Origin: JBBDYH01 sp040901795
GTDB taxonomy: Bacteria > Planctomycetota > Planctomycetia > Pirellulales > JALHPA01
Length of the DNA stretch: 64,000 nucleotides
Assembly: GCA_040901795.1 (NCBI GenBank)
Contig: JBBDYH010000107.1
Location: forward strand, 35,937-99,936
Direction: 5' to 3'
The notes beneath the pieces are model-generated. The model was not told the origin of the DNA, searched no databases, and saw nothing but the letters and a program-made list of their open reading frames with translations. This document shows, in pieces, positions 35,801 to 42,784 of the stretch (position 1 is the first letter of the stretch; each line of letters opens with the position of its first letter). The translations under genes were made by a program, and so were the position numbers.

Positions 35801-37596
35801 ATCCGCTTCGTGGGGCCGTCGAACCCATTGATCTCGTGGCAGCCGTAGCAGCCGTAATCCAGAATGAGCTGATAGCCCTTCATAAGCTGCGGCGCCGGCC
35901 CTTCGGGATATTTAGGACTGGCGGCCAGCTCATCGACTTGATGATGGCACTTCAGGCAACTGCTCTCGGCGAAACGCGCCGAATACATGGGGAAGATCCA
36001 GTGATGGTTGTTGAACCATCCATGCTGGCGCGACCACTCGTCGGCCATCTCCAGACTGTCAGGCATGTGCGAGGCCCACTCAAACGACGTAGCGCTCCCC
36101 TGCCCTTGATGGCAAATCGTGCAGCCGAATTTGCCCATCGGGTGTGGGCTGGTCGAGCCGACGAACAGATCGAGCCGCGGGTGGGAGCTATAGGGATGCG
36201 GCAGGCCGCGGCGGACGGTCAGCGCGAGCGGCGTCCACTCGGTCCGGTCGACGAGATATCGGAACGCATCGCCCCGACTGACGATCTTGGCGTCGCCCAC
36301 GAATTCGAGCACATCGGCCGACATCAAGCCGGCCAAGGCCGCGCGCGTCTCGGGCAGTACGACGTTGACGGCTGCGTCGTCCTCGTCCAGCAAACCCCGC
36401 TCCGCGATGCGAAAGCCGTAAAGCTGCGCCATCCGCTCGTTCTGCTTTTCGTGCTCCGTCTTGACGAGACCCTCTTCCTCGTCCTGCTTTTGCCGTGCGT
36501 CGATGGCGTCCAGGATCTCGTCGGCTTGCTCCTTCGTCGGCGACGGCAGCTCGAGGATGACTTGTCGTTCCTGCTGATAGCCCGGCAACGTAGCCGAGCC
36601 GGGCTGCGTCTTGTCCATCGCCTGATGGCAGGTTGTGCAGCGATCGAAGCGGGCCACGTCGCGGAAGTTGTTGTTCAGCGTGAGTTGCGGCAGCCAGATC
36701 TGGTCGATTTTCAGTGGGCTGCCAAAGGCATCCAGCACGGGCATCGTGAGGATGTCTCTGCGGAGGTTCGGCGCGCGTTCCACGAGCGCCGCGTGCAGTT
36801 GCTGAAGCTGCTGCATGTGCTCAGCAAGCTCTTTCCGCACAGCGTTCTCGCGGGCGGTCGCTTCGTTGTACAGCCGCTCCAATTCCTGCCGGTGCAGCTT
36901 TGCCTCTTGCAACCGGATGACCAAGGGGGCGTCTGCCGACGCTTCACTGCTTGACGGGGCCGCGGCCGTCGCATCCTCTTCCGGGCCGCCCTCGAGCCGC
37001 AATAAAATCTCGTCAAACGTCGCTTTCACCTCGGCGATCTCGTCGGCAGGGCTCGCCTTGCCAACCGCGATGTCATAGTCGGCGCGGGCCTTGTCGAGCT
37101 GCGCGCGGACCACTTTTATTTCTCGGGTGAGATTATCCTCGCCGAACCGGCGGCGCGCGATGAGCTCGCGCATCTGCTCGAGCAACTCGTCGCGCACCTC
37201 CACGCGCTCCTCTCCGGAGCCTTCCGCTTCGCTCGATTGATACTCAGCAAGCTCGGCTTCGACTTCGTCAACTTCCGCTTGGTCCGCATCGACGCTGCGC
37301 GCCTCGGCCCGAAACGCTTCGAGGAGCGAAGGATCGAGCGGCGCCGCCCGCGCCGCCGCCAGCTCGCTCTCCAGCTCGACGCGCTTGCTGCGGAACGCTT
37401 CGCTTTGCTGCTCGTCGATCCGCGCCTGCGCGGTCCAAGTTTCGATCTCCTGGAACTGCCGCTGGTAGTCTTTCCACTCCCGATTGTGGTCATCGGCCAA
37501 CATCCAGATGGTGGTGACAAGCATGACCAGCGATGACACGCCGAAGACGACGTGCATCAGCTTCAAGTCACGCCAGGTGGCTTCTGTGGCAGGCAT
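32869..37596 (-). CDS. Giant octaheme cytochrome c of the bc-type complex
   Basis: A 1575-residue protein. One N-terminal membrane helix (LMHVVFGVSSLVMLVTTIWM) is followed by about 250 residues of charged coiled coil. Eight CxxCH motifs then occur at about 320, 492, 547, 582, 801, 971, 1178 and 1456 (CTTCH, CTICH, CLKCH, CYGCH, CLACH, CFGCH, CGGCH, CVKCH). Spacing of 200-300 residues between several of them suggests a chain of separate cytochrome c domains. The gene lies directly after cytochrome b6 and subunit IV, and no separate cytochrome c1 or f gene is present. It is therefore the likely c-type subunit of this complex. Confidence 0.9.
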   Translation of the reverse strand: MPATEATWRDLKLMHVVFGVSSLVMLVTTIWMLADDHNREWKDYQRQFQEIETWTAQARIDEQQSEAFRSKRVELESELAAARAAPLDPSLLEAFRAEARSVDADQAEVDEVEAELAEYQSSEAEGSGEERVEVRDELLEQMRELIARRRFGEDNLTREIKVVRAQLDKARADYDIAVGKASPADEIAEVKATFDEILLRLEGGPEEDATAAAPSSSEASADAPLVIRLQEAKLHRQELERLYNEATARENAVRKELAEHMQQLQQLHAALVERAPNLRRDILTMPVLDAFGSPLKIDQIWLPQLTLNNNFRDVARFDRCTTCHQAMDKTQPGSATLPGYQQERQVILELPSPTKEQADEILDAIDARQKQDEEEGLVKTEHEKQNERMAQLYGFRIAERGLLDEDDAAVNVVLPETRAALAGLMSADVLEFVGDAKIVSRGDAFRYLVDRTEWTPLALTVRRGLPHPYSSHPRLDLFVGSTSPHPMGKFGCTICHQGQGSATSFEWASHMPDSLEMADEWSRQHGWFNNHHWIFPMYSARFAESSCLKCHHQVDELAASPKYPEGPAPQLMKGYQLILDYGCYGCHEINGFDGPTKRIGPDLRNEPNFFAAAAQLLVDPGLKELGDEAVSLAQEVVDSPANDAARRRLHELVAADIQRAADLAKPRSKTLAESEELAEPKLSAQSHKMEPLLRDVEAPGELRRAGPSLRHVAAKNSFEFLYDWIEDPHRFRPTTKMPRFFGLHDHLDGKGLAEAQEFEPVEVRAISEYLLAASQPFAYLEPSDGVEGSAERGKKVFQMRGCLACHSHAEFPEGKATHGPDLSRIGAKLATNENGKQWLYSWVRQPNRYHSRTVMPDTFLDSYDDAEGNSIDPALDVTEYLMTSQEEWQPRDVNREPTSEQLAALEKLALLNLEDKFPTSRAVEFLKSGIPASQAAEIKGDEAALVGMSAENRIQTITQYVGRRSISKYGCFGCHDIPGFEDAKPIGTGLADWGRKDPSRLAFENIMQYLHNGHGGHAKDPHGDHEHAPAANGDADEKGSLGNSATNEPIDNAPEYAKRPPFGLIEPEPLPTEIEAEHEFFIEKIASHEREGFIWQKLQEPRSYDYKKTENKKYNERLRMPKFYFSQQRHENDEAIEAIMTFVLGLVNEPPVSQYVYRAPPEQQAIVAGRKLLEKFNCGGCHVLEMDRWDIEYRPGWAAQDADPAERKDQFTEPIPEFNDYEFLRPHFTPQEREASLLTDRRNRLHATIAGAPLRNHADGSLKRFDDEGIPLEADDPTPGNYEFVLYEPVLINGVLWPVGGANLRIQPTMLADQQAGTAEKKVRPARGGDLARLLFPAVVADNLTYNTDAKAQEAWGWLPPPLPGEGRKVQTGWLHSFLLDPYAIRPAAVLRMPKFNMSSQEAETLANYFAAVDGATYPYAFDARTRSSYLEVMEDQHPGRLSDALSIVTDNNYCVKCHLVGDYSAGGDPKALAPQLERVHERLRPDFMHGWIANPKRFLPYTGMPVNIPHTMPVDQKLYEGTSEQQLGGVVDLLMNFDRFTKQQFSVKPLIKAPPLPPAAGGNSASAPRQNNTQ

Positions 37597-37617
37597 ATGG
37601 GCTTACGCTTTCGAAGT

Positions 37618-37729
37618 CTCGTTCCCACGCTCCGCGTGGTAACGGAACCTGTGCCGCTCCGCGGCACGTGCTGGATTTCGCGCCGCGGAGCGGCGAGTCG
37701 TGCGTTCCCACGCAGAGCATGGGAACGAG
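37618..37729. repeat. Nested palindromic element R2, copy 4
   Basis: The outer arms are CTCGTTCCCACGCTCCGCGT and CACGCAGAGCATGGGAACGA. The inner arms are GTGCCGCTCCGCGGCAC and CGCGCCGCGGAGCGGCGAG. It sits between the octaheme cytochrome and subunit IV genes. The same inner GCCGCTCCGCGGCGCG block recurs inside the kinase gene near 57280. Confidence 0.82.
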
Positions 37730-37735
37730 GATACG

Positions 37736-39106
37736 CTAAAAGTTCAAAAAATATTCCGGGATGCTAATGATGTACTTCAAATTCGCCGTCCAAAGCAGCA
37801 CCATCTTCAACGGCAGCGAGAGCATGAACAGCAACAAGTTCGACATCAGCATGTAGCGGATGAAACCCATGTGAACAAAAAACCGGCGGAACACCGTCAC
37901 CGCCAACAGCGGCGGCAACATCACAAAATACACGAGCACCGCGATGATGCCCGGCGATTCACGCAATAGGATATAGCCGAACTCGGTCAATCCCCCAGAC
38001 CCAGTCGGCGCCTTCGGCAGGCCCTGACCCAGCCAGTACACCCAAAAATACTGCGATAGATAGACGTTGTTCAGCACCTCAACCTTGTGCGCGTCCCAAT
38101 ACTCGAACGGCCCAAAGAAGTTCCAGTTCGGCCCGCGGAGGAACGTCCCCAGGATGATCAGCGTCACCCACAGCTCCAAAAACCCAAGCTGAAACACAAT
38201 GTAGCTGAACTTCCGCTCGGCGATCGTGTAGTAGCCATTCCCCTTCTTGTTGAAGTCGAGAAAGGGGATCGCCATCAGGCCGAAGATGGTCAGGCTCGGC
38301 AGCACCACGCCGGCGTACCACGGGTCGTAGTAGACGAGCATCTCCTGCAGGCCCAGAAAGTACCACGGCGCCTTCGACGGGTTGGGCGTCTTGAAGCTGC
38401 TGGCCGGCTCTTCCAACGGCGCCTTGAGCACGATCGCCCAAACGATCAACAGCGCCGTGAGCGCGATCATACAGACCAGCTCGGTGTAGACCAAGTCGGG
38501 CCAGACCAGCACTTTTTCGTTGTCGAGCTTCTCGGTCGGCGGCAGGCCCTGGGCAATGCGGTCGTCGTTCACCACCGCTTTCGAGGTCGCCAGCCATGTG
38601 AAGAACCCCAGTAAAAACACCATCGCCACAATCGGCACGTTGTCCGGCTTTCCGACGATCGCGAAGAAGTCGCCGTCTCGCATCGCCAGGCCCATCAGCA
38701 ACAGCGACACGTTGAGCATCGTCCAGGCGACATCCGGCTTCACAAAGAACCGCCGGAAGACAAACATCACGAGCAACAGCGCCGTGGTGCCGACGCTATA
38801 GACGACCGGACCCGTCGCGGTATCGACAAAGTTCCGCGCTTCCGCCGGAATCCCGGGGACGTACCCGGTCATCGCCAATGGCGCGAGGATCACAAAAAAT
38901 GCGCCGACAGTTGCCCAGATGAATGCCCGCGCCCCGTCCCCCTTCTTTTGCCACCAATAGAGCGCGGCAAAGCCGTTGGCCGCGGCCAGCGACAGGTACA
39001 ACAGGCCCAGGAAGCTCGACACCTGCGAGAGGTGCGCCGTCTCGGACCCGGCCGCGGCGATCAGCGGAGTCAAGCTATAGCCAATGCTACCGTGCATAAC
39101 CGGCAA
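37736..39106 (-). CDS. Enlarged cytochrome b subunit IV (C-terminal cytochrome b domain)
   Basis: A 456-residue membrane protein, against about 160 for subunit IV of b6f. The cytochrome b C-terminal core is in the middle: FKTPNPSKAPWYFLGLQEML, then VVLPSLTIFGLMAIPFLDFN. The Qo-site PEWY motif reads APWY here. It has about 200 extra N-terminal residues with five or six helices (FIWATVGAFFVILAPLAMTG and others). The C-terminal extension has a RGPNWNFFGPFEYWDAHK loop and further helices. It works with cytochrome b6 and the Rieske protein in quinol oxidation. Confidence 0.93.
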   Translation of the reverse strand: MPVMHGSIGYSLTPLIAAAGSETAHLSQVSSFLGLLYLSLAAANGFAALYWWQKKGDGARAFIWATVGAFFVILAPLAMTGYVPGIPAEARNFVDTATGPVVYSVGTTALLLVMFVFRRFFVKPDVAWTMLNVSLLLMGLAMRDGDFFAIVGKPDNVPIVAMVFLLGFFTWLATSKAVVNDDRIAQGLPPTEKLDNEKVLVWPDLVYTELVCMIALTALLIVWAIVLKAPLEEPASSFKTPNPSKAPWYFLGLQEMLVYYDPWYAGVVLPSLTIFGLMAIPFLDFNKKGNGYYTIAERKFSYIVFQLGFLELWVTLIILGTFLRGPNWNFFGPFEYWDAHKVEVLNNVYLSQYFWVYWLGQGLPKAPTGSGGLTEFGYILLRESPGIIAVLVYFVMLPPLLAVTVFRRFFVHMGFIRYMLMSNLLLFMLSLPLKMVLLWTANLKYIISIPEYFLNF

Positions 39107-39140
39107 CTTTCAAAGGACAAGCCCGAATCACGAAATCGGT

Positions 39141-39309
39141 CTGAGTGCGGAGTTCGGAATTCGGAGTTCTAGCAGAACACTGCCGGCTCACTCCGCATTC
39201 CGCACTCCACATTCCGCACTCCGCATTCCGCACTTACAATGGTCCGTCGGAGTGCGGAGTTCTAGCAGAACACTGCCGGCTCACTCCGCATTCCGCACTC
39301 CACATTCCG
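39141..39309. repeat. Inverted minisatellite with 93-bp tandem duplication, running into the assembly gap
   Basis: The left arm is GAGTGCGGAGTTCGGAATTC-type units; the right arm is ACTCCGCATTCCGCACTCCAC-type units. The spacer is TCTAGCAGAACACTGCCGGC. From about 39165 the block repeats with a period of 93 bases, and the second copy runs into the N gap. The unit includes CACTTACAATGGTCC, which is also the 3' end of the cytochrome b6 gene. Confidence 0.8.
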
Positions 39310-39409
39310 NNNNNNNNNNNNNNNNNNNNNNNNNNNNNNNNNNNNNNNNNNNNNNNNNNNNNNNNNNNNNNNNNNNNNNNNNNNNNNNNNNNNNNNNNNN
39401 NNNNNNNNN
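39310..39409. other. Assembly gap of 100 N
   Basis: Exactly 100 N, the usual placeholder for a gap of unknown length. It lies inside a tandemly repeated region, so the break was probably caused by the repeat. The true sequence is likely more copies of the 93-bp unit. Confidence 0.97.
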
Positions 39410-39412
39410 CAC

Positions 39413-40186
39413 TTACAATGGTCCACTGATCCCTCCGTCCTTCCGCACGCGCCAGAAGTGAATCGCCAATAGCAGCGCCGCGGCCAAGGGGATGGCAATA
39501 CAGTGGAGGATATAAAAACGATTGAGTGTCTCTTCGCCCACGAACCGCGCGCCCAACAGCCCGAACCGCGCGTCGGAGGCGGCGGTGATCATGTCGCGGC
39601 CGCCGAGCGTCAGCAACTGTTGCCCCGGCCCCTCGTGCCCCAGGATCGGTGTGGCGCGGGCCATGTTCGAGCCCACCGTGATGGCCCAAATCGCCAGTTG
39701 ATCCCACGGCAACAGATATCCGGTGAACGACAGCAGCAGCGTCAGCAGCAACAGCACTACGCCGACCACCCAGTTGAATTCTCGCGGCGGCTTGTAGCTG
39801 CCGGTCAAGAACACGCGATACATGTGCAGCCAGACGGTGATCACCATCGCGTGCGCGCCCCAGCGATGCAATTCGCGGAGGATTCCCAGGCTCGTCACAT
39901 CGCGCAGCGCCAGGATGTCGTTATAGGCCCATTCCAGCGTGGGCCGATAGTAGAACATCAGCAGCACGCCCGTCACCGTCTCGACCAGAAACAAAAAGAA
40001 CGTGATCCCGCCCATACACCATGTGTACGAGAGCGCGATCCCTTGCTTCTTGATCGAAACCGGGTGCAGGTGCAGGAAGAAGTTGGTCAGCATCACGACG
40101 ATGCGGTTCCGCCGATCCACCGGCATCGGATGCCGAAAGATGCTCTTCCAAACCTGCGAGTTGCGTATCGTGTCGCCGAGGGCCAT
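39413..40186 (-). CDS. Cytochrome b6-type subunit
   Basis: A 257-residue protein with four helices carrying the heme b ligands. His pairs are in LHRWGAHAMVITVWLHMYRV and YILHCIAIPLAAALLLAIHF, with the 13-14 residue spacing of this family. The segment SYTWCMGGITFFLFLVET, then GVLLMFYYRPT, aligns with the start of helix A of chloroplast cytochrome b6. Its Cys therefore matches the Cys35 that holds heme ci in b6f. The protein is split from subunit IV as in b6f and Firmicutes complexes. The 3' end abuts a repeat that duplicates its last codons. Confidence 0.95.
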   Translation of the reverse strand: MALGDTIRNSQVWKSIFRHPMPVDRRNRIVVMLTNFFLHLHPVSIKKQGIALSYTWCMGGITFFLFLVETVTGVLLMFYYRPTLEWAYNDILALRDVTSLGILRELHRWGAHAMVITVWLHMYRVFLTGSYKPPREFNWVVGVVLLLLTLLLSFTGYLLPWDQLAIWAITVGSNMARATPILGHEGPGQQLLTLGGRDMITAASDARFGLLGARFVGEETLNRFYILHCIAIPLAAALLLAIHFWRVRKDGGISGPL

Positions 40187-40317
40187 TCTGGTCCGTTGTT
40201 AGTGGTCCGTGGTCCATTGTCGTTGTCAGTGGTCCGTTGTCAGTGGTCCGTTGTCAGTGGTCCGTTGTCAGTGGTGACTTGCAACGGACTACGGACGATG
40301 GACAACGGACTAAACTG
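40187..40317. repeat. Inverted minisatellite, 14-bp unit (TTGTCAGTGGTCCG)
   Basis: Left arm: three full and two partial TTGTCAGTGGTCCG units with degenerate forms before them (GTCCGTGGTCCATTGTC). Right arm: ACGGACTACGGACGATGGAC then AACGGAC, the complement. The spacer is about 10 bases. It fills the gap between the Rieske and cytochrome b6 genes and reaches the Rieske stop codon. Confidence 0.8.
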
Positions 40318-41374
40318 CCACAAACGACGCCCCATCGTTCCATTGCCCCAGCTCTTCTTGAAACATCTTGCTCTTGTCGATCTCGATCTGCCCATCGTCC
40401 CCCAGTCGAATCGCATAACGCTCCAGCGGACGCGGGGCCGGCCCCTCGAAGTTGATTCCGTCCTTATAAAAGCCGCTGCCATGGCAAGGGCACTTGAACT
40501 TTTGCTCCCCCTCCAGCCAGTTCGGCGTGCAGCCTAAGTGGGTGCAGACCGTCTTCAGCGCGTAAATCTGCGGTTGGCCGTTGTATTCGCCGTTGACCAC
40601 CCAGACGCCGTACTGAGCCACAAACTTAGTCTCCACCTGTCCCGGCGCGAAGGCGTCGGGAAAGCCGACTTTGAACCGGCTCGGCGGCTCCGTCAGGATA
40701 TTGGGGAACATGAACCGCGCGGTCCCCAGCGTCATCAAGCCGGTTGCCAACGCCAGCGAGGTGTTGCCCAGCGCGAAGGCCGACCCCAACAGCAACCCCA
40801 AAAAGCCCCGGCGCTCTTCGGTCACCACGATCGGCTTCGGCTTGGCGTACTCCGGCTTGGGTGGCATCGGCGGCACCGCGGCGCGCATCTTGACCGCCGT
40901 AGCCGGCTTCTCTTTGGTCAACGCCCCGGCTTGGGCCTTCGGAACGGGGCCTGGTTTGGCGCCGGTGCGCGCGGCAGCAAGAATACTGCTCGTATCGCGG
41001 ACGACCGCACTCGCCGCCGCCGGCTTGGCTGTTTTGGCGGCGGCGGGTTTAGCCGGCTTTTCCGCTGGCTTAGGCGCCGATGCCGCGGCGGGCTTTGCGG
41101 CCGGTGCGGGCGGCACGTCAGACGTGCCCGCGCCTTTTTGGGCTCGCGCCGCGGCGAGCATCTCAGCGACACTGGGGCGGGCGCCGGCGGTTCCTTTGGC
41201 AGCCGGCTTGGCAGGCGCCGCCGGCTGTCCGGCTGCGGGCTGACTTGGTTCGGCAGGCGCTTCGGGCGCGGCGGTGGCTTCGGTGGGCGGAGTAGGCGCC
41301 TGCCCGCCGGCCTTCTGCGCCCGGGCCGCGGCGAGGATTTCGGCGACCGACGGTCGTTTATTCTCTTCTGCCAT
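40310..41374 (-). CDS. Rieske iron-sulfur protein with repetitive N-terminal extension
   Basis: A 354-residue protein; a typical Rieske subunit has about 180. The 2Fe-2S ligands are complete: CTHLGCTPN and CPCHGSGFYKDG, at about 287 and 306. A membrane helix precedes them (LLLGSAFALGNTSLALATGL). The N-terminal 170 residues are rich in Ala, Pro and Lys. They carry a repeated motif PSVAEILAAARAQK, PSVAEMLAAARAQK and SSILAAARTG at about 8, 66 and 127. The N-terminus faces the cytoplasm, so the repeats could bind a cytosolic partner. First gene of the respiratory cluster. Confidence 0.95.
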   Translation of the reverse strand: MAEENKRPSVAEILAAARAQKAGGQAPTPPTEATAAPEAPAEPSQPAAGQPAAPAKPAAKGTAGARPSVAEMLAAARAQKGAGTSDVPPAPAAKPAAASAPKPAEKPAKPAAAKTAKPAAASAVVRDTSSILAAARTGAKPGPVPKAQAGALTKEKPATAVKMRAAVPPMPPKPEYAKPKPIVVTEERRGFLGLLLGSAFALGNTSLALATGLMTLGTARFMFPNILTEPPSRFKVGFPDAFAPGQVETKFVAQYGVWVVNGEYNGQPQIYALKTVCTHLGCTPNWLEGEQKFKCPCHGSGFYKDGINFEGPAPRPLERYAIRLGDDGQIEIDKSKMFQEELGQWNDGASFVAV

Positions 41375-41580
41375 ACTCGATTCACCGTTCCGGCGCGACG
41401 GAGATAAACGTCTGTCCGCTTGCCCCGATTTCTACCCGGTCGGAACCCTGCCGCTCGAAATGGAGAGGTCGTACGAGCTGTCCTATCGGTCGACCCGATG
41501 GGCCTTGTGACAATTTTCACAAGACCGGCTCAATCTATCGTAAGTCCCTGTTTTGTCAACACGTTTGCGCGCCGCGACTT

Positions 41581-41678
41581 AGAACCGCTAACACAACCGG
41601 CACCCAGTAACCCGAAGCGTGAGCGAGGAGCGGCAGATGGCCTCGCTTACGCGTCGGGTTACTATTGTTAGCGGTTCT
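41581..41678. repeat. Palindromic element R1, copy 2
   Basis: 98 bp with ends AGAACCGCTAACACAACC and ATTGTTAGCGGTTCT. Inner arms are AGTAACCCGAAGCGTGAGCG and TCGCTTACGCGTCGGGTTAC. Relative to copy 1 it lies in the opposite orientation. The surrounding 451-bp gap (41375-41825) shows nothing else that I can identify. Confidence 0.85.
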
Positions 41679-41825
41679 TAATCCCCATTGCGCTGGAAGA
41701 GTGGTCCCTCCGAGGCCTCCAGATTGTACGATCCTCGTCCTTCGCGAATTCTAACACACAGGACACAATTCAGAAAAGCAGGAATGACGAAGTCATGCGG
41801 GCTGTTTGTTATGGCCGCATTGGCC

Positions 41826-42011
41826 TCAAGATGAGCGCGCACCACCCCCGCTCGAGTCGCTTTCATTGCGACACTCTTTGTTGGCCCGTTGCGGATCTTC
41901 CTGGAGACTTTCGAGGATGAACTCCAACTCGTCGATCAACCGGCGGCTCTTTTGCAATAGTTCATCTGTTCGCTCCACGGTCCGCTTTTCGGAGGATTCT
42001 CGATCGTTCAT
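41826..42011 (-). CDS. Small charged helical protein
   Basis: A 61-residue protein from ATG 42011, with AAGGA about ten bases upstream. It is mostly one long charged helix (RTDELLQKSRRLIDELEFIL) with a Ser/Gly-rich C-terminus. The frame stays open for another 375 bases upstream, but that part runs through a minisatellite and the candidate RNA, so I do not take it as coding. No function can be assigned, and it is a weak call. Confidence 0.4.
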   Translation of the reverse strand: MNDRESSEKRTVERTDELLQKSRRLIDELEFILESLQEDPQRANKECRNESDSSGGGARSS

Positions 42012-42068
42012 TCCGCGCGGGTCCTTGCCCCCGCAATCTGGCCAGCGGGTTGCAAAGCACGTGCCGGG

Positions 42069-42190
42069 AGGAGTGTCTGGTCGTCTGGTGTCTGGTCTTC
42101 TGGTCTTCTCGTAGTGGACGTTGGATGAACGATCACCAGCCACCAGGCCACCAGCCACCAGGCCACCAGCCACCAGGCCACCAGACACTG
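42069..42190. repeat. Inverted minisatellite, CTGGT / ACCAG units
   Basis: The left arm is GTGTCTGGTCGTCTGGTGTC and more of the same. The right arm repeats the 15-bp unit CACCAGCCACCAGGC about three and a half times and ends CAGACAC. The spacer is about 25 bases (TCGTAGTGGACGTTGGATGA). Same architecture as the repeats at 23358 and 40187, with a different sequence. Confidence 0.8.
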
Positions 42191-42195
42191 CGCAT

Positions 42196-42222
42196 AAAAA
42201 AACCCCCGCTTCCATGCGGGGG
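42196..42222 (-). terminator. Intrinsic terminator, - strand
   Basis: On the - strand a 7-bp stem CCCCCGC/GCGGGGG with a six-base loop (ATGGAA) is followed by TTTTTTT. It directly follows the candidate structured RNA and no protein gene, which is the main reason to suspect an RNA gene here. Confidence 0.85.
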
Positions 42223-42358
42223 AGTTGCGTCGCGTCATCCCTGACGAAGGAGGCAATGTAGCCACTGCAATTCGTTTCAGAAAGATGTATTTCCCGCAAT
42301 CGTTCAAAATAGCGGAAGACCGCACAGGGCCGGAGGCCCGACAGGGAATAGCCGCAAC
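42196..42358 (-). ncRNA. Candidate structured RNA ending in the intrinsic terminator
   Basis: On the - strand two helices pair across the element in register. One is between 42353-42358 and 42224-42229 (GTTGCG with CGCAAC). The other is between 42342-42347 and 42238-42243 (TCCCTG with CAGGGA). Inside lie hairpins GGGCCTCCGGCCC and GCGGTCTTCCGC, then GGCTACATTGCC. The closed-stem, large-middle, terminator layout could fit a 6S-like regulatory RNA, but I recognise no conserved signature of 6S, tmRNA, RNase P or SRP RNA. No protein gene explains the stretch. Confidence 0.35.
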
Positions 42359-42396
42359 CGTAAGGTTGGGGAAACTGCACGACCAAACTCGGTTCA

Positions 42397-42540
42397 GGTC
42401 CGGAGGGACCGGCACTTTGAGCGTGCCGGTCCTCCCGACCTCGAAATTCATGGTGCGTGGTCCTTTGCCCCTACAGGCCGGTCCTCCGGACCTATGGCGC
42501 GATGTAGGTCTCCTAACCCTCGGCGCGCCGGGAGACCGTG
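42397..42540. repeat. Cluster of GC-rich palindromes (GGTCCGGAGGGACC type)
   Basis: Three adjacent inverted repeats. One is at 42398-42440 (GTCCGGAGGGACCGGCAC pairs with GTGCCGGTCCTCCCGAC). One is at 42471-42507 (CTACAGGCCGGTCCTCCGGA, closing with TGTAG). One is at 42508-42536 (GGTCTCC with GGAGACC). From here to 42712 I see nothing else. Confidence 0.6.
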
Positions 42541-42712
42541 GGTCGAGCCCTTGCGCGGGATCGAGTGACCGGCGAACAACGAGGGGCCGAAATTGCCATT
42601 CAAACGATGGACGAAATGCCGCCGCGTTGATCGATTCGCTGCCGGTTGGTAACCGCCTGGGGCGGGATCGGGTACGACCCTCTTGCCCTGCCCGATCGGC
42701 CGCAAAAAATCG

Positions 42713-42741
42713 TTGCAGCGAAACCCTTTAGAGGCTACATT
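42713..42741 (+). promoter_or_regulatory. Sigma-70-type promoter of the first lipoprotein gene
   Basis: TTGCAG and TACATT separated by exactly 17 bases, about 43 bases before the TTG start of the lipoprotein gene. The same arrangement occurs at 44700-44728 upstream of its paralog within an otherwise diverged upstream region, which supports function. Confidence 0.65.
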
Positions 42742-42784
42742 GGAGAAACGCTAGCACTCCCATTTAAGCCCGCGAGGTTTCGGT

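Noticed and set aside
39141..39309. Repeats near the N gap as a possible CRISPR
   Set aside because: The arms are degenerate tandem units with an inverted partner, and the 93-bp period reflects a plain tandem duplication.
26915..41374. Oxidase cluster acquired by recent horizontal transfer
   Set aside because: Base composition and repeat content are the same as in the surrounding genes, and no integrase, tRNA or flanking repeat marks an island.
42133..42190. Regular CACCAGCCACCAGGC units that could suggest a CRISPR array
   Set aside because: Units are contiguous with no unique spacers, and no cas genes occur in the window.
42012..42386. Long upstream extension of the small helical protein gene
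   Set aside because: It passes through a minisatellite and the candidate RNA with its terminator, giving repetitive GGLVAGGLVAGG residues, so it is not likely to be coding.
42196..42540. RNase P RNA, tmRNA or SRP RNA in the structured region
   Set aside because: I could not find GAGGAAAGTCCGG-type, tag-peptide or AGGTCCGGAAGGAAGCAG-type signatures on either strand.
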